64,000 bases of DNA from an uncultured Lachnospiraceae bacterium (GTDB taxonomy: Bacteria; Bacillota; Clostridia; Lachnospirales; Lachnospiraceae). The DNA is taken from assembly GCA_945919075.1 (NCBI GenBank), contig CAMEIX010000006.1, forward strand, positions 62,001 through 126,000. The letters are read 5' to 3'. The position numbers and the translations under genes are program-made. The notes under the pieces were generated by a model that searched no databases, was not told the DNA's origin, and was given only the letters and a program-made list of their open reading frames with translations. Shown one piece after another: positions 37,559 through 47,589 of this stretch (positions are counted from its first letter, which is position 1; every line of letters begins with the position of its first letter).

Positions 37559-40500
37559 GTGCGAGAGGTAATTGACAGTATTTTGGAAGGAAATATAGAG
37601 GATGAATATGCACCTCTTGGGTTTTCTGTTTCCAAAGTTGAACTTACGATGAAACGTGGTGAAAATCCGGCTGGAACATTCCGGATTTTTTCCGGTGACC
37701 GGAAATATACGCATGGATATGTTATTACTACGGACAGTCGTATGGTATGTCAGACCAAGGAATTTGTTGGAACGGATGAAGAGGTGTCTTTTGAATTTCA
37801 CGGCGAACATCTGGAGGAAGGGGAAGTAGTAAAGGGAGAATTCTGCGTCATAAGCAATCATGGCGAATTCTATCTGCCTTTTGTGGTAACCGTGGTTCAT
37901 TCTGTATTAGATTCTTCGTTGGGAGAAATTAAAAACCTGTTTCATTTTACCAATCTTGCAAGGAGTGCGCCGGGGGAAGCGACGCAGTTATTTTACAGCA
38001 AGGATTTTGCAACGGTATTTAAGGAAAGTGACAGGGAGTATTTTGGTTATTACAAGGGACTCTCCAACAGTAGCGGCAATGTGCGCAATATAGAGGAATT
38101 TCTGATTTCTGTAAACAAGAAGCAAAAAATTGATTATATTGTAAAACCCGGAGAAATTCATCTGGATGAGGATCATCTGGAAAGTGAATATGAAATTTCC
38201 ATTACGAAAAACGGTTGGGGATTTACCCGTCTGGCCACGGAAACGTGCGGCGATTTTGTGAGCGTGGAAAAGAAGATCATTGAGGATGACGACTTTGCCG
38301 GAAATGTATGCCGCATTACCTTTTCCATTCATCCGGAGTACTTACATAATGGCAATAATTACGGCTGTATCCGGCTTACCGGCAGTTATGATGAAATAGA
38401 AATACCAGTTACGGTTAATTATCACGGTGTCGGGAATAAGGGGATTTACCGCGCGGAAAAGAAGCGGGTGCTGGTAGAACTGATGGAATTGTATCAGTCC
38501 TTCCGAATGCGCAAAATCGGTACCAATGCATGGTTGCGTGACAGTTCCAAACTGACAGAGAGGATGCTTGCAGCAGACGAAAAGGATCTGCGTGCCCGGT
38601 TATTTAAGGCACAGCTTCTGATTACCGAAAGAAGAATCAATGAAGCCAGATGGATTTTGGAGCATGCAGAACGTGATCTGGATGAGATGGCGGAACCGGA
38701 TGCAGTGGCAGAGGCCTATTATCTTTATCTGACCAGTCTGGTTCGGAACGAAGAGGATTACATCGATATGGTTACGGAGCGGGTAACCGCACTGTATAAC
38801 CAAAACAGAAATGAGTGGAGAATTGCATGGCTGCTTTTGTATCTTTGTGAGGACTACAGCCGTAGCTTTTCAAAAAAATGGATGTTTATTGAAGAGCAGT
38901 TCGAGAGAGGCTGTGTCAGTCCCGTATTCTATGCAGAAGCGGTTCTTCTTTTGAATGCCAATCCCTCCCTGCTCAATAAACTGGGTAAATTTGAAAGAAG
39001 ACTGTTGGCCTACGGTGCAAAGGAAGAGGCGTTAAATGCAGATGTCTGTATGCAGATGGTTTACCTGATAAGTCGTGAAAAGAATTATTCCGAGGGACTG
39101 TTCCGCACCTTGACCCGATGCTATAAAGTGCATGAGGAAAACAGCATTCTGCAGGAAATTTGCAGTCAGTTAATAAAGGGGAATAAATGCGGCAGGGAGT
39201 ATCTGCAGTGGTATAAAAAGGGCATTGAAAAAGAACTTAGAATTACCAGACTTTATGAGTATTACATGATGAGTGTGGAAAAGGATTCCACACCGGCTTA
39301 CAAAGCACCGGCACTTCCTAAAATGGTTTTAATGTATTTCTCCTATCAGAATAGCTTAAGCAGTGAACAGATGGCTTATCTGTATGCAAATGTGTATAAG
39401 AATCGTGACCAGTTTGTTGGCTTGTATGAAAATTTCCGGGGCCTGATGGAACAATTTGTGGTGAAGGAACTGTTGCAAAGGAAGGCAGACCGTAATCTGA
39501 CTTACCTTTATCAAAATGTTCTGGACAAGTCCATGATGAATGAAAAATGCGCAGAAGCTTTTGTGGAACTGGCATTTCTTTATGAGATTCAGTGTAAGAA
39601 GAGGGATATCTGCAGAGTCATTGTTTATGAGCCCGGTATGAAGGAAGAGAAAATCTATCCCGTTAATGAGGGCAGGGCGTTAATCTCCTTGCCGGGGACG
39701 GATTACCATATTTTCTTAGAAGATGATAAGGGAAACCGGTATGTGAACGGGGTTCCCTATACCTTGGAACGACTTCTGGAAGCAGATGATTTGTTGGATT
39801 ATGCCATAACCATGATAGAGGACTCCCACGAAGTCAATATGTACTGCTGCTTCCACGGAAAGGACCTAAATGAAGTAAGAGCGGATAATGAGGCACGTTT
39901 TGTCAGTTTATACAAAGATCCGGGGCTGATTCCTTTTGTAAAGCGGAAAATCGGTTTTAAACTGTTACGTTACTATTTTGACCAGGATAAGCTTTTGGAG
40001 ATGGATGCACTGCTGGCCGGTATGGAACCAAGGGGATTTACGGCAAAAGAGCGGGATGATGTGCTCAAGTATATGGTCCTTCGGGGAATGGAAAATCATG
40101 CATACGACTGGATTAGGGAATATGGTCCCTATGGTATGGATCCCAAAGCAGTGGTGAAAATATGTTCCAAACTTCTGGAGCATGAGGAGTTTATGCAGGA
40201 TAACGGAATCGTGAATGCGGTTTATTATGCCTTTGTCCATGGCAAATACGAGGAAAAGGGGCTGCATTACCTGTCCCTTCACTATGAAGGTCTGACGAAA
40301 AATATGCGTGATATCTGGAAAGCAGCAAAGTCCTTTGAGGTAAATGTGGACGAACTGACAGAGCGCATGGTACTTCAGATGCTTTTTACCGGAGCATATG
40401 TGGGAGAAAAGATGGAAATCTTCAAATCCTATGTAGAAACCGGAAGAGGACGGGAACTGGTGCGTGCCTTTATCACCCGTTGCGCCTACGAGTATTATGT

Positions 40501-41134
40501 AAAAGACCGCCTCACCGATTTGTATATCTTTGATCAGATTGCGTTGGCATATCGGCTGAAGGAAGAGGTGGAAAGTGTCTGCAAACTCGCATTTGTGAAG
40601 CATTATGCGGAAAATCCGGGAGAAGTGACCGAAGAGTGCATAGAGATACTGACGGCCTTTATCAGGGATCTTATGAAAGAGGGAATTGTCCTTAAGATGT
40701 TCAAGGCATTTCCGGGAATCCATGATGCCTTTATCAACAGTCTTTCCGACCGTACCATTATTGAGTACCGGGCTTCGGAAGGAGCAAGAGCGGTGATGCA
40801 TTACCGCCTTGGACATGGGGATGGTAAGGATGATGAGGTCTATAAGACCGAAGAAATGAAGGTTTCCTATGGCAATATTTATTTCAAGGAGTTTGTTCTC
40901 TTCTTTGGGGAATGCCTGCAGTATTACATTGTGGAGATTAAAGACGGCGAAGAGCAGGTGACGGAAAGTGTAACGCTTCAGGTCAGCGAAACTTCCAATG
41001 TGGAAGGAAAGTACAATGCCATCAATGATCTCAGCATCAGTTATACCATGGGGGATTATGAAACAGCGGACAGGCTGCTTGCCGAGTTCTCCTATACGGA
41101 TTATCTGCAGAGAGGATTGTTTGCAATCAAATAA
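37559..41134 (+). CDS. 1191-aa uncharacterised protein (DUF5717-like), GTG start
   Basis: Long intact ORF with internal repeat-like helical segments; first gene of a tightly spaced 4-gene operon. Confidence 0.75.
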   Translation: MREVIDSILEGNIEDEYAPLGFSVSKVELTMKRGENPAGTFRIFSGDRKYTHGYVITTDSRMVCQTKEFVGTDEEVSFEFHGEHLEEGEVVKGEFCVISNHGEFYLPFVVTVVHSVLDSSLGEIKNLFHFTNLARSAPGEATQLFYSKDFATVFKESDREYFGYYKGLSNSSGNVRNIEEFLISVNKKQKIDYIVKPGEIHLDEDHLESEYEISITKNGWGFTRLATETCGDFVSVEKKIIEDDDFAGNVCRITFSIHPEYLHNGNNYGCIRLTGSYDEIEIPVTVNYHGVGNKGIYRAEKKRVLVELMELYQSFRMRKIGTNAWLRDSSKLTERMLAADEKDLRARLFKAQLLITERRINEARWILEHAERDLDEMAEPDAVAEAYYLYLTSLVRNEEDYIDMVTERVTALYNQNRNEWRIAWLLLYLCEDYSRSFSKKWMFIEEQFERGCVSPVFYAEAVLLLNANPSLLNKLGKFERRLLAYGAKEEALNADVCMQMVYLISREKNYSEGLFRTLTRCYKVHEENSILQEICSQLIKGNKCGREYLQWYKKGIEKELRITRLYEYYMMSVEKDSTPAYKAPALPKMVLMYFSYQNSLSSEQMAYLYANVYKNRDQFVGLYENFRGLMEQFVVKELLQRKADRNLTYLYQNVLDKSMMNEKCAEAFVELAFLYEIQCKKRDICRVIVYEPGMKEEKIYPVNEGRALISLPGTDYHIFLEDDKGNRYVNGVPYTLERLLEADDLLDYAITMIEDSHEVNMYCCFHGKDLNEVRADNEARFVSLYKDPGLIPFVKRKIGFKLLRYYFDQDKLLEMDALLAGMEPRGFTAKERDDVLKYMVLRGMENHAYDWIREYGPYGMDPKAVVKICSKLLEHEEFMQDNGIVNAVYYAFVHGKYEEKGLHYLSLHYEGLTKNMRDIWKAAKSFEVNVDELTERMVLQMLFTGAYVGEKMEIFKSYVETGRGRELVRAFITRCAYEYYVKDRLTDLYIFDQIALAYRLKEEVESVCKLAFVKHYAENPGEVTEECIEILTAFIRDLMKEGIVLKMFKAFPGIHDAFINSLSDRTIIEYRASEGARAVMHYRLGHGDGKDDEVYKTEEMKVSYGNIYFKEFVLFFGECLQYYIVEIKDGEEQVTESVTLQVSETSNVEGKYNAINDLSISYTMGDYETADRLLAEFSYTDYLQRGLFAIK

Positions 41135-41154
41135 AAAGGAGCTGAAGCTACGGA

Positions 41155-42429
41155 ATGAAAGACAGAATTATCGTAGGATATGACCTGGGCCCTGCTTCTG
41201 CCCAGATAAGTTATTGTACATATGAAAATCAAATACCGGAAACTTTGGCTGTTATACCGGGAACAGAGAAGTACAGCATTCCCACCATGCTTTGCAAAAG
41301 AAATAATGTCAACCAGTGGTTTTTCGGTGACGATGCAGTCCGGCATGCAAATCAGGGGGATGGGACGTTAGTAACAGATATTGTGGAAAAAGCACTTGCG
41401 GGGGAGCAGATTGAAATTGATGGGACAGAATTTGATGCGGTTGCACTGTTAACCCTGTTTATCAAAAGGAGTCTTTCCAAACTGTCCGCTGTATTTAACG
41501 GGGAAAGAGTGGAAGGAATCATGTTCACCTGCAAAAATCTGGACACCGATATGGTAGAGGTGCTAAAAGGTGTGGTTTCCGGCTTAGGGCTTAAGACAAA
41601 ATATGTCTGCTTCCAGAGCCATGCGGAAAGCTTCTACCAGTATATGCTCCATGAACCGGAGGAACTGTGGGTCAGGGATGTTTTATTATTTGACTATTCT
41701 TCGGACATTATGAAGGTTTACCGAATGGAATGCAACCGCAGGACGACACCCATTGTTTCCTTCATAGAAGAAGCGGAGTTTTCCTTCTTTGCCTGCCATG
41801 ATTTTCCGGAAGAGGACTATCTGAAGGAGAAGGTCTTTGAACAGATGGACAGCCGTTTCCTGTCCGTTCTGGAAGAATGCTGTGAAGGAAGATTGATTTC
41901 CACTGCCTACCTGATTGGAGACGGTTTTGCGGAAAGCTGGATGAAAAATTCCCTGCAGTATCTTTGCAGGGGAAGAAGAGTATTTCAGGGAAATAACATG
42001 TATTCCAAGGGTGCCTGCCATGGTATGATGGAGCGGATTATTCCCAGTAAGATCGGAAAGCAGCATGTATTTTTAGGAGCGGAAAAACTAAAGTCCAACA
42101 TTGGGATGAAGGTATTCAGGCAGGGGAAGGATTCTTACCTCGCACTTTTGGATGCGGGCATAAGCTGGCATGAAGCGAATAACGAGGTGGAATTCCATCT
42201 CTTGGGAGAAAACTATTTTGATATTACCATTACTCCGCTTAACGGCAGGGATGTGCAGGTAATCCGGGTTACGTTGGAAGGTCTGCCGATTCGCAAGACC
42301 CCCACAAGGCTTTATCTGAATATATCCATGACGGATGAAAGTAAGGTTAAATTGTATGTGGAAGATTTGGGATTTGGGGAGATTGAACCTTCCGGTTATC
42401 AGAAATGGACGGAGTATTTTGAAGTGTAA
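41155..42429 (+). CDS. Degenerate Hsp70/actin-fold ATPase-like protein (DUF5716-like)
   Basis: IIVGYDLGPASAQISYC (phosphate-1 like), YSIPTMLCKR, WFFGDDAVRHA, LLFDYSSDIMKVY (phosphate-2 like), YSKGACHGM. Confidence 0.7.
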   Translation: MKDRIIVGYDLGPASAQISYCTYENQIPETLAVIPGTEKYSIPTMLCKRNNVNQWFFGDDAVRHANQGDGTLVTDIVEKALAGEQIEIDGTEFDAVALLTLFIKRSLSKLSAVFNGERVEGIMFTCKNLDTDMVEVLKGVVSGLGLKTKYVCFQSHAESFYQYMLHEPEELWVRDVLLFDYSSDIMKVYRMECNRRTTPIVSFIEEAEFSFFACHDFPEEDYLKEKVFEQMDSRFLSVLEECCEGRLISTAYLIGDGFAESWMKNSLQYLCRGRRVFQGNNMYSKGACHGMMERIIPSKIGKQHVFLGAEKLKSNIGMKVFRQGKDSYLALLDAGISWHEANNEVEFHLLGENYFDITITPLNGRDVQVIRVTLEGLPIRKTPTRLYLNISMTDESKVKLYVEDLGFGEIEPSGYQKWTEYFEV

Positions 42430-42447
42430 TTTGTAACGGAGAGGAGT

Positions 42448-43287
42448 GTGTGCGATTTGGGAAAAGTACATATGTGCACAGGGGACTACGCCACTACCCC
42501 CTATTGCTTTGACAGTCTCGGAGTCCGGGTTTTTTCTGCGGAGGAACTGTGCTATGTATTAAAAGAAAACGCATTCTTTTTGGACCGGGATATTATAGAC
42601 AGAAGGTTGGTCAAATGGATTGAGGAGATGCTGAAGCTGCCGGCACTTGCCGCAGCTCTCTATCCCCTGCTTCGAAAAAAAACATCGGCAGGTTCCTTTG
42701 CCGGTATTATATTGGATTATGTGGGGTTGTATGATTCCGAAACGGTTCGCAGGACCGAAGCCGTTTACCGGAATGGTGACGGATTAAATGTGTATGAGAA
42801 ACAGAAAAGCCGTGTGGATTATCTGTTAAACAATGAAAAGTATGCACTGGCGTTAGAGGAATACGGAGCACTGTTGGAACAGCTTCCGGAGGGAGAAAGA
42901 ACGCTGACTTCACAGATTCTTCACAATCGGGGAGTGGCCTTCGGCGGATTATTCTTGTTTGAACTTGCAGCGGAAGCCTTTATGGATGCTTACCGGTTAT
43001 CCGAAGATCCGGACGAACTGGTTGCCTTTCTGGGAGCCAAGAGAATGCAGCTTACGGATAAGGAATATGTGGCATTTCTTTCCTCGTCCAACCAATATTA
43101 CGAGACCGGTCTTACACTGGAAAAACTGGTGGAGGAGGTTCGGACATCTTACGAAACCAGTATAGAAAAGCAGGAGACGGACCAGATACTTTTGATGCAT
43201 GGAGAGGACAATGCCGGGTATTACAGTGCGATGAATGAAAGAATCTTTGCATTGCAGAATGTATATCGTGCCAATATAAAGGACTAA
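42448..43287 (+). CDS. Uncharacterised helical repeat-like protein of the same operon
   Basis: ORF between neighbours with 18 and 9 bp gaps; TPR-like ALALEEYGALLEQLPEGERTLTSQILHNRGVAFGGLFLFELAAEAFMDAYRLSED. Confidence 0.65.
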   Translation: MCDLGKVHMCTGDYATTPYCFDSLGVRVFSAEELCYVLKENAFFLDRDIIDRRLVKWIEEMLKLPALAAALYPLLRKKTSAGSFAGIILDYVGLYDSETVRRTEAVYRNGDGLNVYEKQKSRVDYLLNNEKYALALEEYGALLEQLPEGERTLTSQILHNRGVAFGGLFLFELAAEAFMDAYRLSEDPDELVAFLGAKRMQLTDKEYVAFLSSSNQYYETGLTLEKLVEEVRTSYETSIEKQETDQILLMHGEDNAGYYSAMNERIFALQNVYRANIKD

Positions 43288-43296
43288 GGAGCGACC

Positions 43297-44481
43297 ATGG
43301 GTTTTTGGAAACGATTATTCGGGTTGGAAAGAAAGACGGAGCAGGAAGATGAAGAGCAACAAATTGTCTACCGCAGGGAAAATGTCAATTTTAACAATCC
43401 GGAAGAACGCAAAAATTACATAACAAGCTGTCTGGAACAAATGGCAGATGCAGAGAAAGAAATCAGTATCCTGACCGGTGAATACAGTTTGGTCACGGCA
43501 TACCTGACAGATATGGAAGAAGTGGAAGCACTGCCGGAGGAACCTATGGGGCAGATTCGTGCAACGGCCACGGTTATCAAACGGCTGGAGCAGGAAAGTC
43601 AGGAATTTTTAAGCAGCAAAAGCAGACTGTCTGACGTGGATTATGCACATATCCGTTCCATGGAGCAGGATGTGGAAGAGGGCATCCGTAAGATAAAAGA
43701 AGCGGAAAACTTTCAGAAAATAGTGAAGCAGGATATGCGCAGACTGGAAGCCGAGAAACAGACATACCGTTACCGCAAGAATGAACTCTATGGATTCTTA
43801 AGTAATTACAGGGGCATGGTCAGTGTGATACTGATTACCATGATAGTCAGTATTGTAATGCTGCTTGTCATGCAATTTGTTTTCAAACTGCAGACGGTGA
43901 TTGCCTATTTTGTGCTGATTCCGGTGGCGGTGATTTTACTGGTCTTGTTTTTCGTCCGTTTTCTGGATGCCAGAAAAGAACTGGAAAAGGTGGAACATGC
44001 ACAGAACCGGTTGATTCAGTTGCAGAACAAGGTCAAAATCCGATATGTAAACAACACCAATCTGTTAAATTATTATTATCTCAAATTTAACGTGGAGAGT
44101 GCTGCCAAACTGGAAGATCTGTGGGAACGCTATGAGGATGAAAAAGAAAAGCGTCTGCATTTTGCGGAAGTGGAAGACCGACTGGATTCCAACCGGGAAA
44201 AACTACGCTCCGTTCTGGTCCGGTTCCGCGTGAAATATCCGGACCGGCTTCTGGCAAATCCGGATGCTCTGATAGATGCCAAAGAAATGGTGGAAAGCAG
44301 GCATGAAATGATCTTACGAAGACAGGCACTCCGCAAGCAGATGGATTACAATCGGGACTTAATCGGCGCGGCGGCAACCGAAATAAAAGAAGTGGTAAAC
44401 CAATATCCCAGATATGAAAATGAAATTCTGGCAATGTTAAATGAAGAAGAGAAAAAATATGTGATGCAAACCGAGAGTTAA
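43297..44481 (+). CDS. Uncharacterised coiled-coil protein with central two-TM hairpin
   Basis: Flanking coiled coils around SVILITMIVSIVMLLVMQFVF...VIAYFVLIPVAVILLVLFFVRF. Confidence 0.68.
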   Translation: MGFWKRLFGLERKTEQEDEEQQIVYRRENVNFNNPEERKNYITSCLEQMADAEKEISILTGEYSLVTAYLTDMEEVEALPEEPMGQIRATATVIKRLEQESQEFLSSKSRLSDVDYAHIRSMEQDVEEGIRKIKEAENFQKIVKQDMRRLEAEKQTYRYRKNELYGFLSNYRGMVSVILITMIVSIVMLLVMQFVFKLQTVIAYFVLIPVAVILLVLFFVRFLDARKELEKVEHAQNRLIQLQNKVKIRYVNNTNLLNYYYLKFNVESAAKLEDLWERYEDEKEKRLHFAEVEDRLDSNREKLRSVLVRFRVKYPDRLLANPDALIDAKEMVESRHEMILRRQALRKQMDYNRDLIGAAATEIKEVVNQYPRYENEILAMLNEEEKKYVMQTES

Positions 44482-44563
44482 GGTTGACTTATAGGTAGGT
44501 TAGTTATAAAATGTGCGTGGAGGGCAAAGCCCTTTTAGATAGCAAACTTAAGGAGAAAAGACA

Positions 44564-45271
44564 ATGCAGAAATTGGAACAGCTCTATGAAGGCAAGGCAA
44601 AGAAAGTATTCAAAACCGAGGATCCCGATATCCTGATTGTAGATTATAAGGATGATGCAACCGCATTTAACGGTGTGAAGAAGGGTACCATCGTTGGGAA
44701 AGGTGTCATTAATAACAGAATGACCAACCATGTATTCAAATTGTTGGAAAAGGAAGGTGTTCCGACTCATTTTGTGGAGGAACTTTCCGATAGAGAAACC
44801 GCAGTAAAGAAAGTAGAAATCGTGCCTCTGGAGGTTATTATCCGTAACGTGGCAGCAGGCAGCTTTTCCAAGCGTTTGGGAGTACCGGAAGGAACCGAAT
44901 TTACAGAGCCCACCATCGAATTTTCTTATAAAAACGACGAACTTGGTGATCCCCTGATTAATGCTTATTTTGCAAGAGCATTAAATCTTGCAACATGGGA
45001 AGAAATCGAGACCATTAAGAAATATGCGTTCAAGGTAAATGAAGTATTAAAGGCATACTTTTTACAGGCAGGCATTAAACTCATTGATTTCAAGATTGAA
45101 TTTGGCCGTTATCACGGAGAGATTATTCTGGCAGATGAGACTTCTCCTGACACCTGCCGTCTGTGGGATGTAAACACCAACGAAAAACTGGACAAAGACC
45201 GTTTCCGCAGAGATCTGGGAAATGTAGAAGAAGCATATAACGAAGTATTCAAGCGTTTAGGTCTTGCCTAA
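44564..45271 (+). CDS. purC: SAICAR synthetase
   Basis: [56 protein letters not shown]. Confidence 0.97.
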   Translation: MQKLEQLYEGKAKKVFKTEDPDILIVDYKDDATAFNGVKKGTIVGKGVINNRMTNHVFKLLEKEGVPTHFVEELSDRETAVKKVEIVPLEVIIRNVAAGSFSKRLGVPEGTEFTEPTIEFSYKNDELGDPLINAYFARALNLATWEEIETIKKYAFKVNEVLKAYFLQAGIKLIDFKIEFGRYHGEIILADETSPDTCRLWDVNTNEKLDKDRFRRDLGNVEEAYNEVFKRLGLA

Positions 45272-45300
45272 TTTTTTCGCAATAACCAAAGGAGATTTTT

Positions 45301-46734
45301 ATGAGTACAGATGTATATACAAGTCCCTTGTCCGAGCGTTATGCCAGCAAGGAAATGCAGTACATTTTTTCTCAGGATATGAAATTCCGTACATGGAGAA
45401 AATTATGGATTGCTTTGGCAGAGACCGAAAAGGAATTAGGTCTGCCTATCACCGATGAACAGATTGAAGAATTAAAAGCCCATGCGGATGATATCAATTA
45501 TGACGTAGCAAAAGAAAGAGAAAAGGTTGTTCGTCATGATGTTATGAGCCATGTCTATGCATATGGTGTACAATGTCCGAAAGCAAAAGGAATCATTCAT
45601 TTGGGAGCTACTTCCTGCTACGTAGGTGACAATACCGATATTATTGTCATGACGGAAGCTTTAAGACTTGTCAGAAAGAAACTGATTAACGTAATGGCGG
45701 AGCTGGCAGCATTTGCCGACAAGTACAAAGCACAGCCCACTCTGGCGTTTACCCATTTCCAGCCTGCACAGCCTACTACCGTAGGTAAGAGGGCAACCCT
45801 CTGGTTACAGGAATTTACCCTTGACTTAGAGGATCTGGATCATGTACTTTCCACCATGAAGCTTTTGGGCAGCAAGGGAACTACCGGTACTCAGGCATCC
45901 TTCTTGGAACTTTTTGAAGGCGATCAGGAGACCATCGATAAGATTGACCCCATGATTGCTGAGAAGATGGGATTCAAGGAGTGTTATCCGGTATCCGGAC
46001 AGACTTATTCCCGCAAGGTGGATACCCGCGTCGCCAATGTTTTGGCTGGGATTGCTGCAAGTGCTCACAAAATGAGCAACGATATCCGTCTTTTACAACA
46101 CTTAAAAGAAGTGGAAGAGCCTTTTGAAAAGACCCAGATCGGTTCCTCTGCAATGGCATATAAACGAAATCCCATGAGAAGTGAAAGAATTGCTTCTTTA
46201 AGCCGTTATGTGATGATAGATGCACTGAACCCGGCGATTACATCCGCAACCCAGTGGTTTGAAAGAACCCTGGATGATTCCGCAAACAAGCGTCTTTCCA
46301 TTCCGGAAGGCTTCCTTGCGATTGACGGAATCTTAGACCTTTGTTTAAATGTGGTGGATGGTCTGGTAGTATATCCGAAAGTTATTGAAAAGCGTCTGAT
46401 GAGCGAATTACCTTTTATGGCAACGGAGAATATTATGATGGATGCTGTAAAGGCAGGAGGAGACAGGCAGGAGCTGCATGAAAGAATCCGCGAACTTTCC
46501 ATGGAAGCAGGAAGAAATGTGAAGGTGGAAGGTAAGGAAAACAACTTACTGGAGCTGATTGCGGCAGATCCTGCATTCAATCTTTCTTTGGAAGATCTGC
46601 AGAAGACCATGGACCCTGCAAAATATGTGGGACGTTCCAAAGAGCAGGTTGAGGCATTCCTTACGAAGGTTATCAGTCCTATTTTGGAGAAAAATAAAGA
46701 CATCTTAGGCGTTAAGGCTGAAATCAACGTATAG
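45301..46734 (+). CDS. purB: Adenylosuccinate lyase
   Basis: HLGATSCYVGDNTD; GSSAMAYKRNPMRSER. Confidence 0.97.
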   Translation: MSTDVYTSPLSERYASKEMQYIFSQDMKFRTWRKLWIALAETEKELGLPITDEQIEELKAHADDINYDVAKEREKVVRHDVMSHVYAYGVQCPKAKGIIHLGATSCYVGDNTDIIVMTEALRLVRKKLINVMAELAAFADKYKAQPTLAFTHFQPAQPTTVGKRATLWLQEFTLDLEDLDHVLSTMKLLGSKGTTGTQASFLELFEGDQETIDKIDPMIAEKMGFKECYPVSGQTYSRKVDTRVANVLAGIAASAHKMSNDIRLLQHLKEVEEPFEKTQIGSSAMAYKRNPMRSERIASLSRYVMIDALNPAITSATQWFERTLDDSANKRLSIPEGFLAIDGILDLCLNVVDGLVVYPKVIEKRLMSELPFMATENIMMDAVKAGGDRQELHERIRELSMEAGRNVKVEGKENNLLELIAADPAFNLSLEDLQKTMDPAKYVGRSKEQVEAFLTKVISPILEKNKDILGVKAEINV

Positions 46735-46762
46735 GCAGTTTATTATAGCAATAGAAATAATG

Positions 46763-46800
46763 AACAGCATAGCCGCGTCTTGTGGCTATGCTGTTTGTTG
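46763..46800 (+). terminator. Hairpin terminator after purB
   Basis: aacagcatagcc...ggctatgctgtttgttg. Confidence 0.6.
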
Positions 46801-46831
46801 TTAGCGTTTTGTGTTTAGGGGAGAGATGTTT

Positions 46832-47482
46832 ATGGAATTAAAGGAATTACAGCTTGGACAACTATTGATTATTCAGATTATTTGGGGAGAAATGGAATTG
46901 GAATTCCATACGGAACCGGTAGCTCATGAAGGTAACGGAGTAATCGTAAAACCCTATGAACATGACGGACACCCGGTGGAATTTAATATTGAAGCCAAGG
47001 GTGAAATTTACGCAGATTTATTTACGGACCATCCGGTTACAGGAGAAAGAGTTTCCTGGAAAAACGTTAAGATTGAAACCTTGGAAAGAGACGGTAAAAT
47101 CGTATATCTGGTGAACACAGCAAGCTATAACCGTTATGCCCAGACTGATGAAAGAAGAGAGCATGAAAGATTACTGGTAGGACAGCCGGGCCAAATCGTA
47201 AATGGTATTGGGGAAAAACCAAAGGAAATTTTCATTCATGATATGAGTGATAACGGCATGTCCTTCTATGCAAATGATGATTTTAAGCCTACCTCCAACA
47301 GGGTTTATATTTCCTTTCAGGACAGTGTCAGCAAAAGCTCTTTCAGACTCAAAACGGAGTGTCAGATTGTGTACACGAAAAAGGAAGAAGACAGAACTTT
47401 TTACGGCTGTGAAATTTTAAATGTAAATCATGATTTCTTATTGTATGGCTGCTTAAAGCGGTTGCGTATGGGTAAGAAATAA
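46832..47482 (+). CDS. PilZ-domain protein (YcgR-like, c-di-GMP receptor candidate)
   Basis: DERREHERLLV (RxxxR type) and HDMSDNGMSF (DxSxxG) motifs. Confidence 0.82.
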   Translation: MELKELQLGQLLIIQIIWGEMELEFHTEPVAHEGNGVIVKPYEHDGHPVEFNIEAKGEIYADLFTDHPVTGERVSWKNVKIETLERDGKIVYLVNTASYNRYAQTDERREHERLLVGQPGQIVNGIGEKPKEIFIHDMSDNGMSFYANDDFKPTSNRVYISFQDSVSKSSFRLKTECQIVYTKKEEDRTFYGCEILNVNHDFLLYGCLKRLRMGKK

Positions 47483-47589
47483 TAATTACTTATATCATAT
47501 ATAATTAACATTGATTTTACTTATAAATAGTATTATGTTATAATAAACTCCGTAATCCTTATCAGGGGATAATCTAAGGAGGAAAAGTA

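Noticed and set aside
39965-40816. 283-aa antisense ORF within the 1191-aa gene
   Set aside because: Antisense artefact; no RBS or domain signal.
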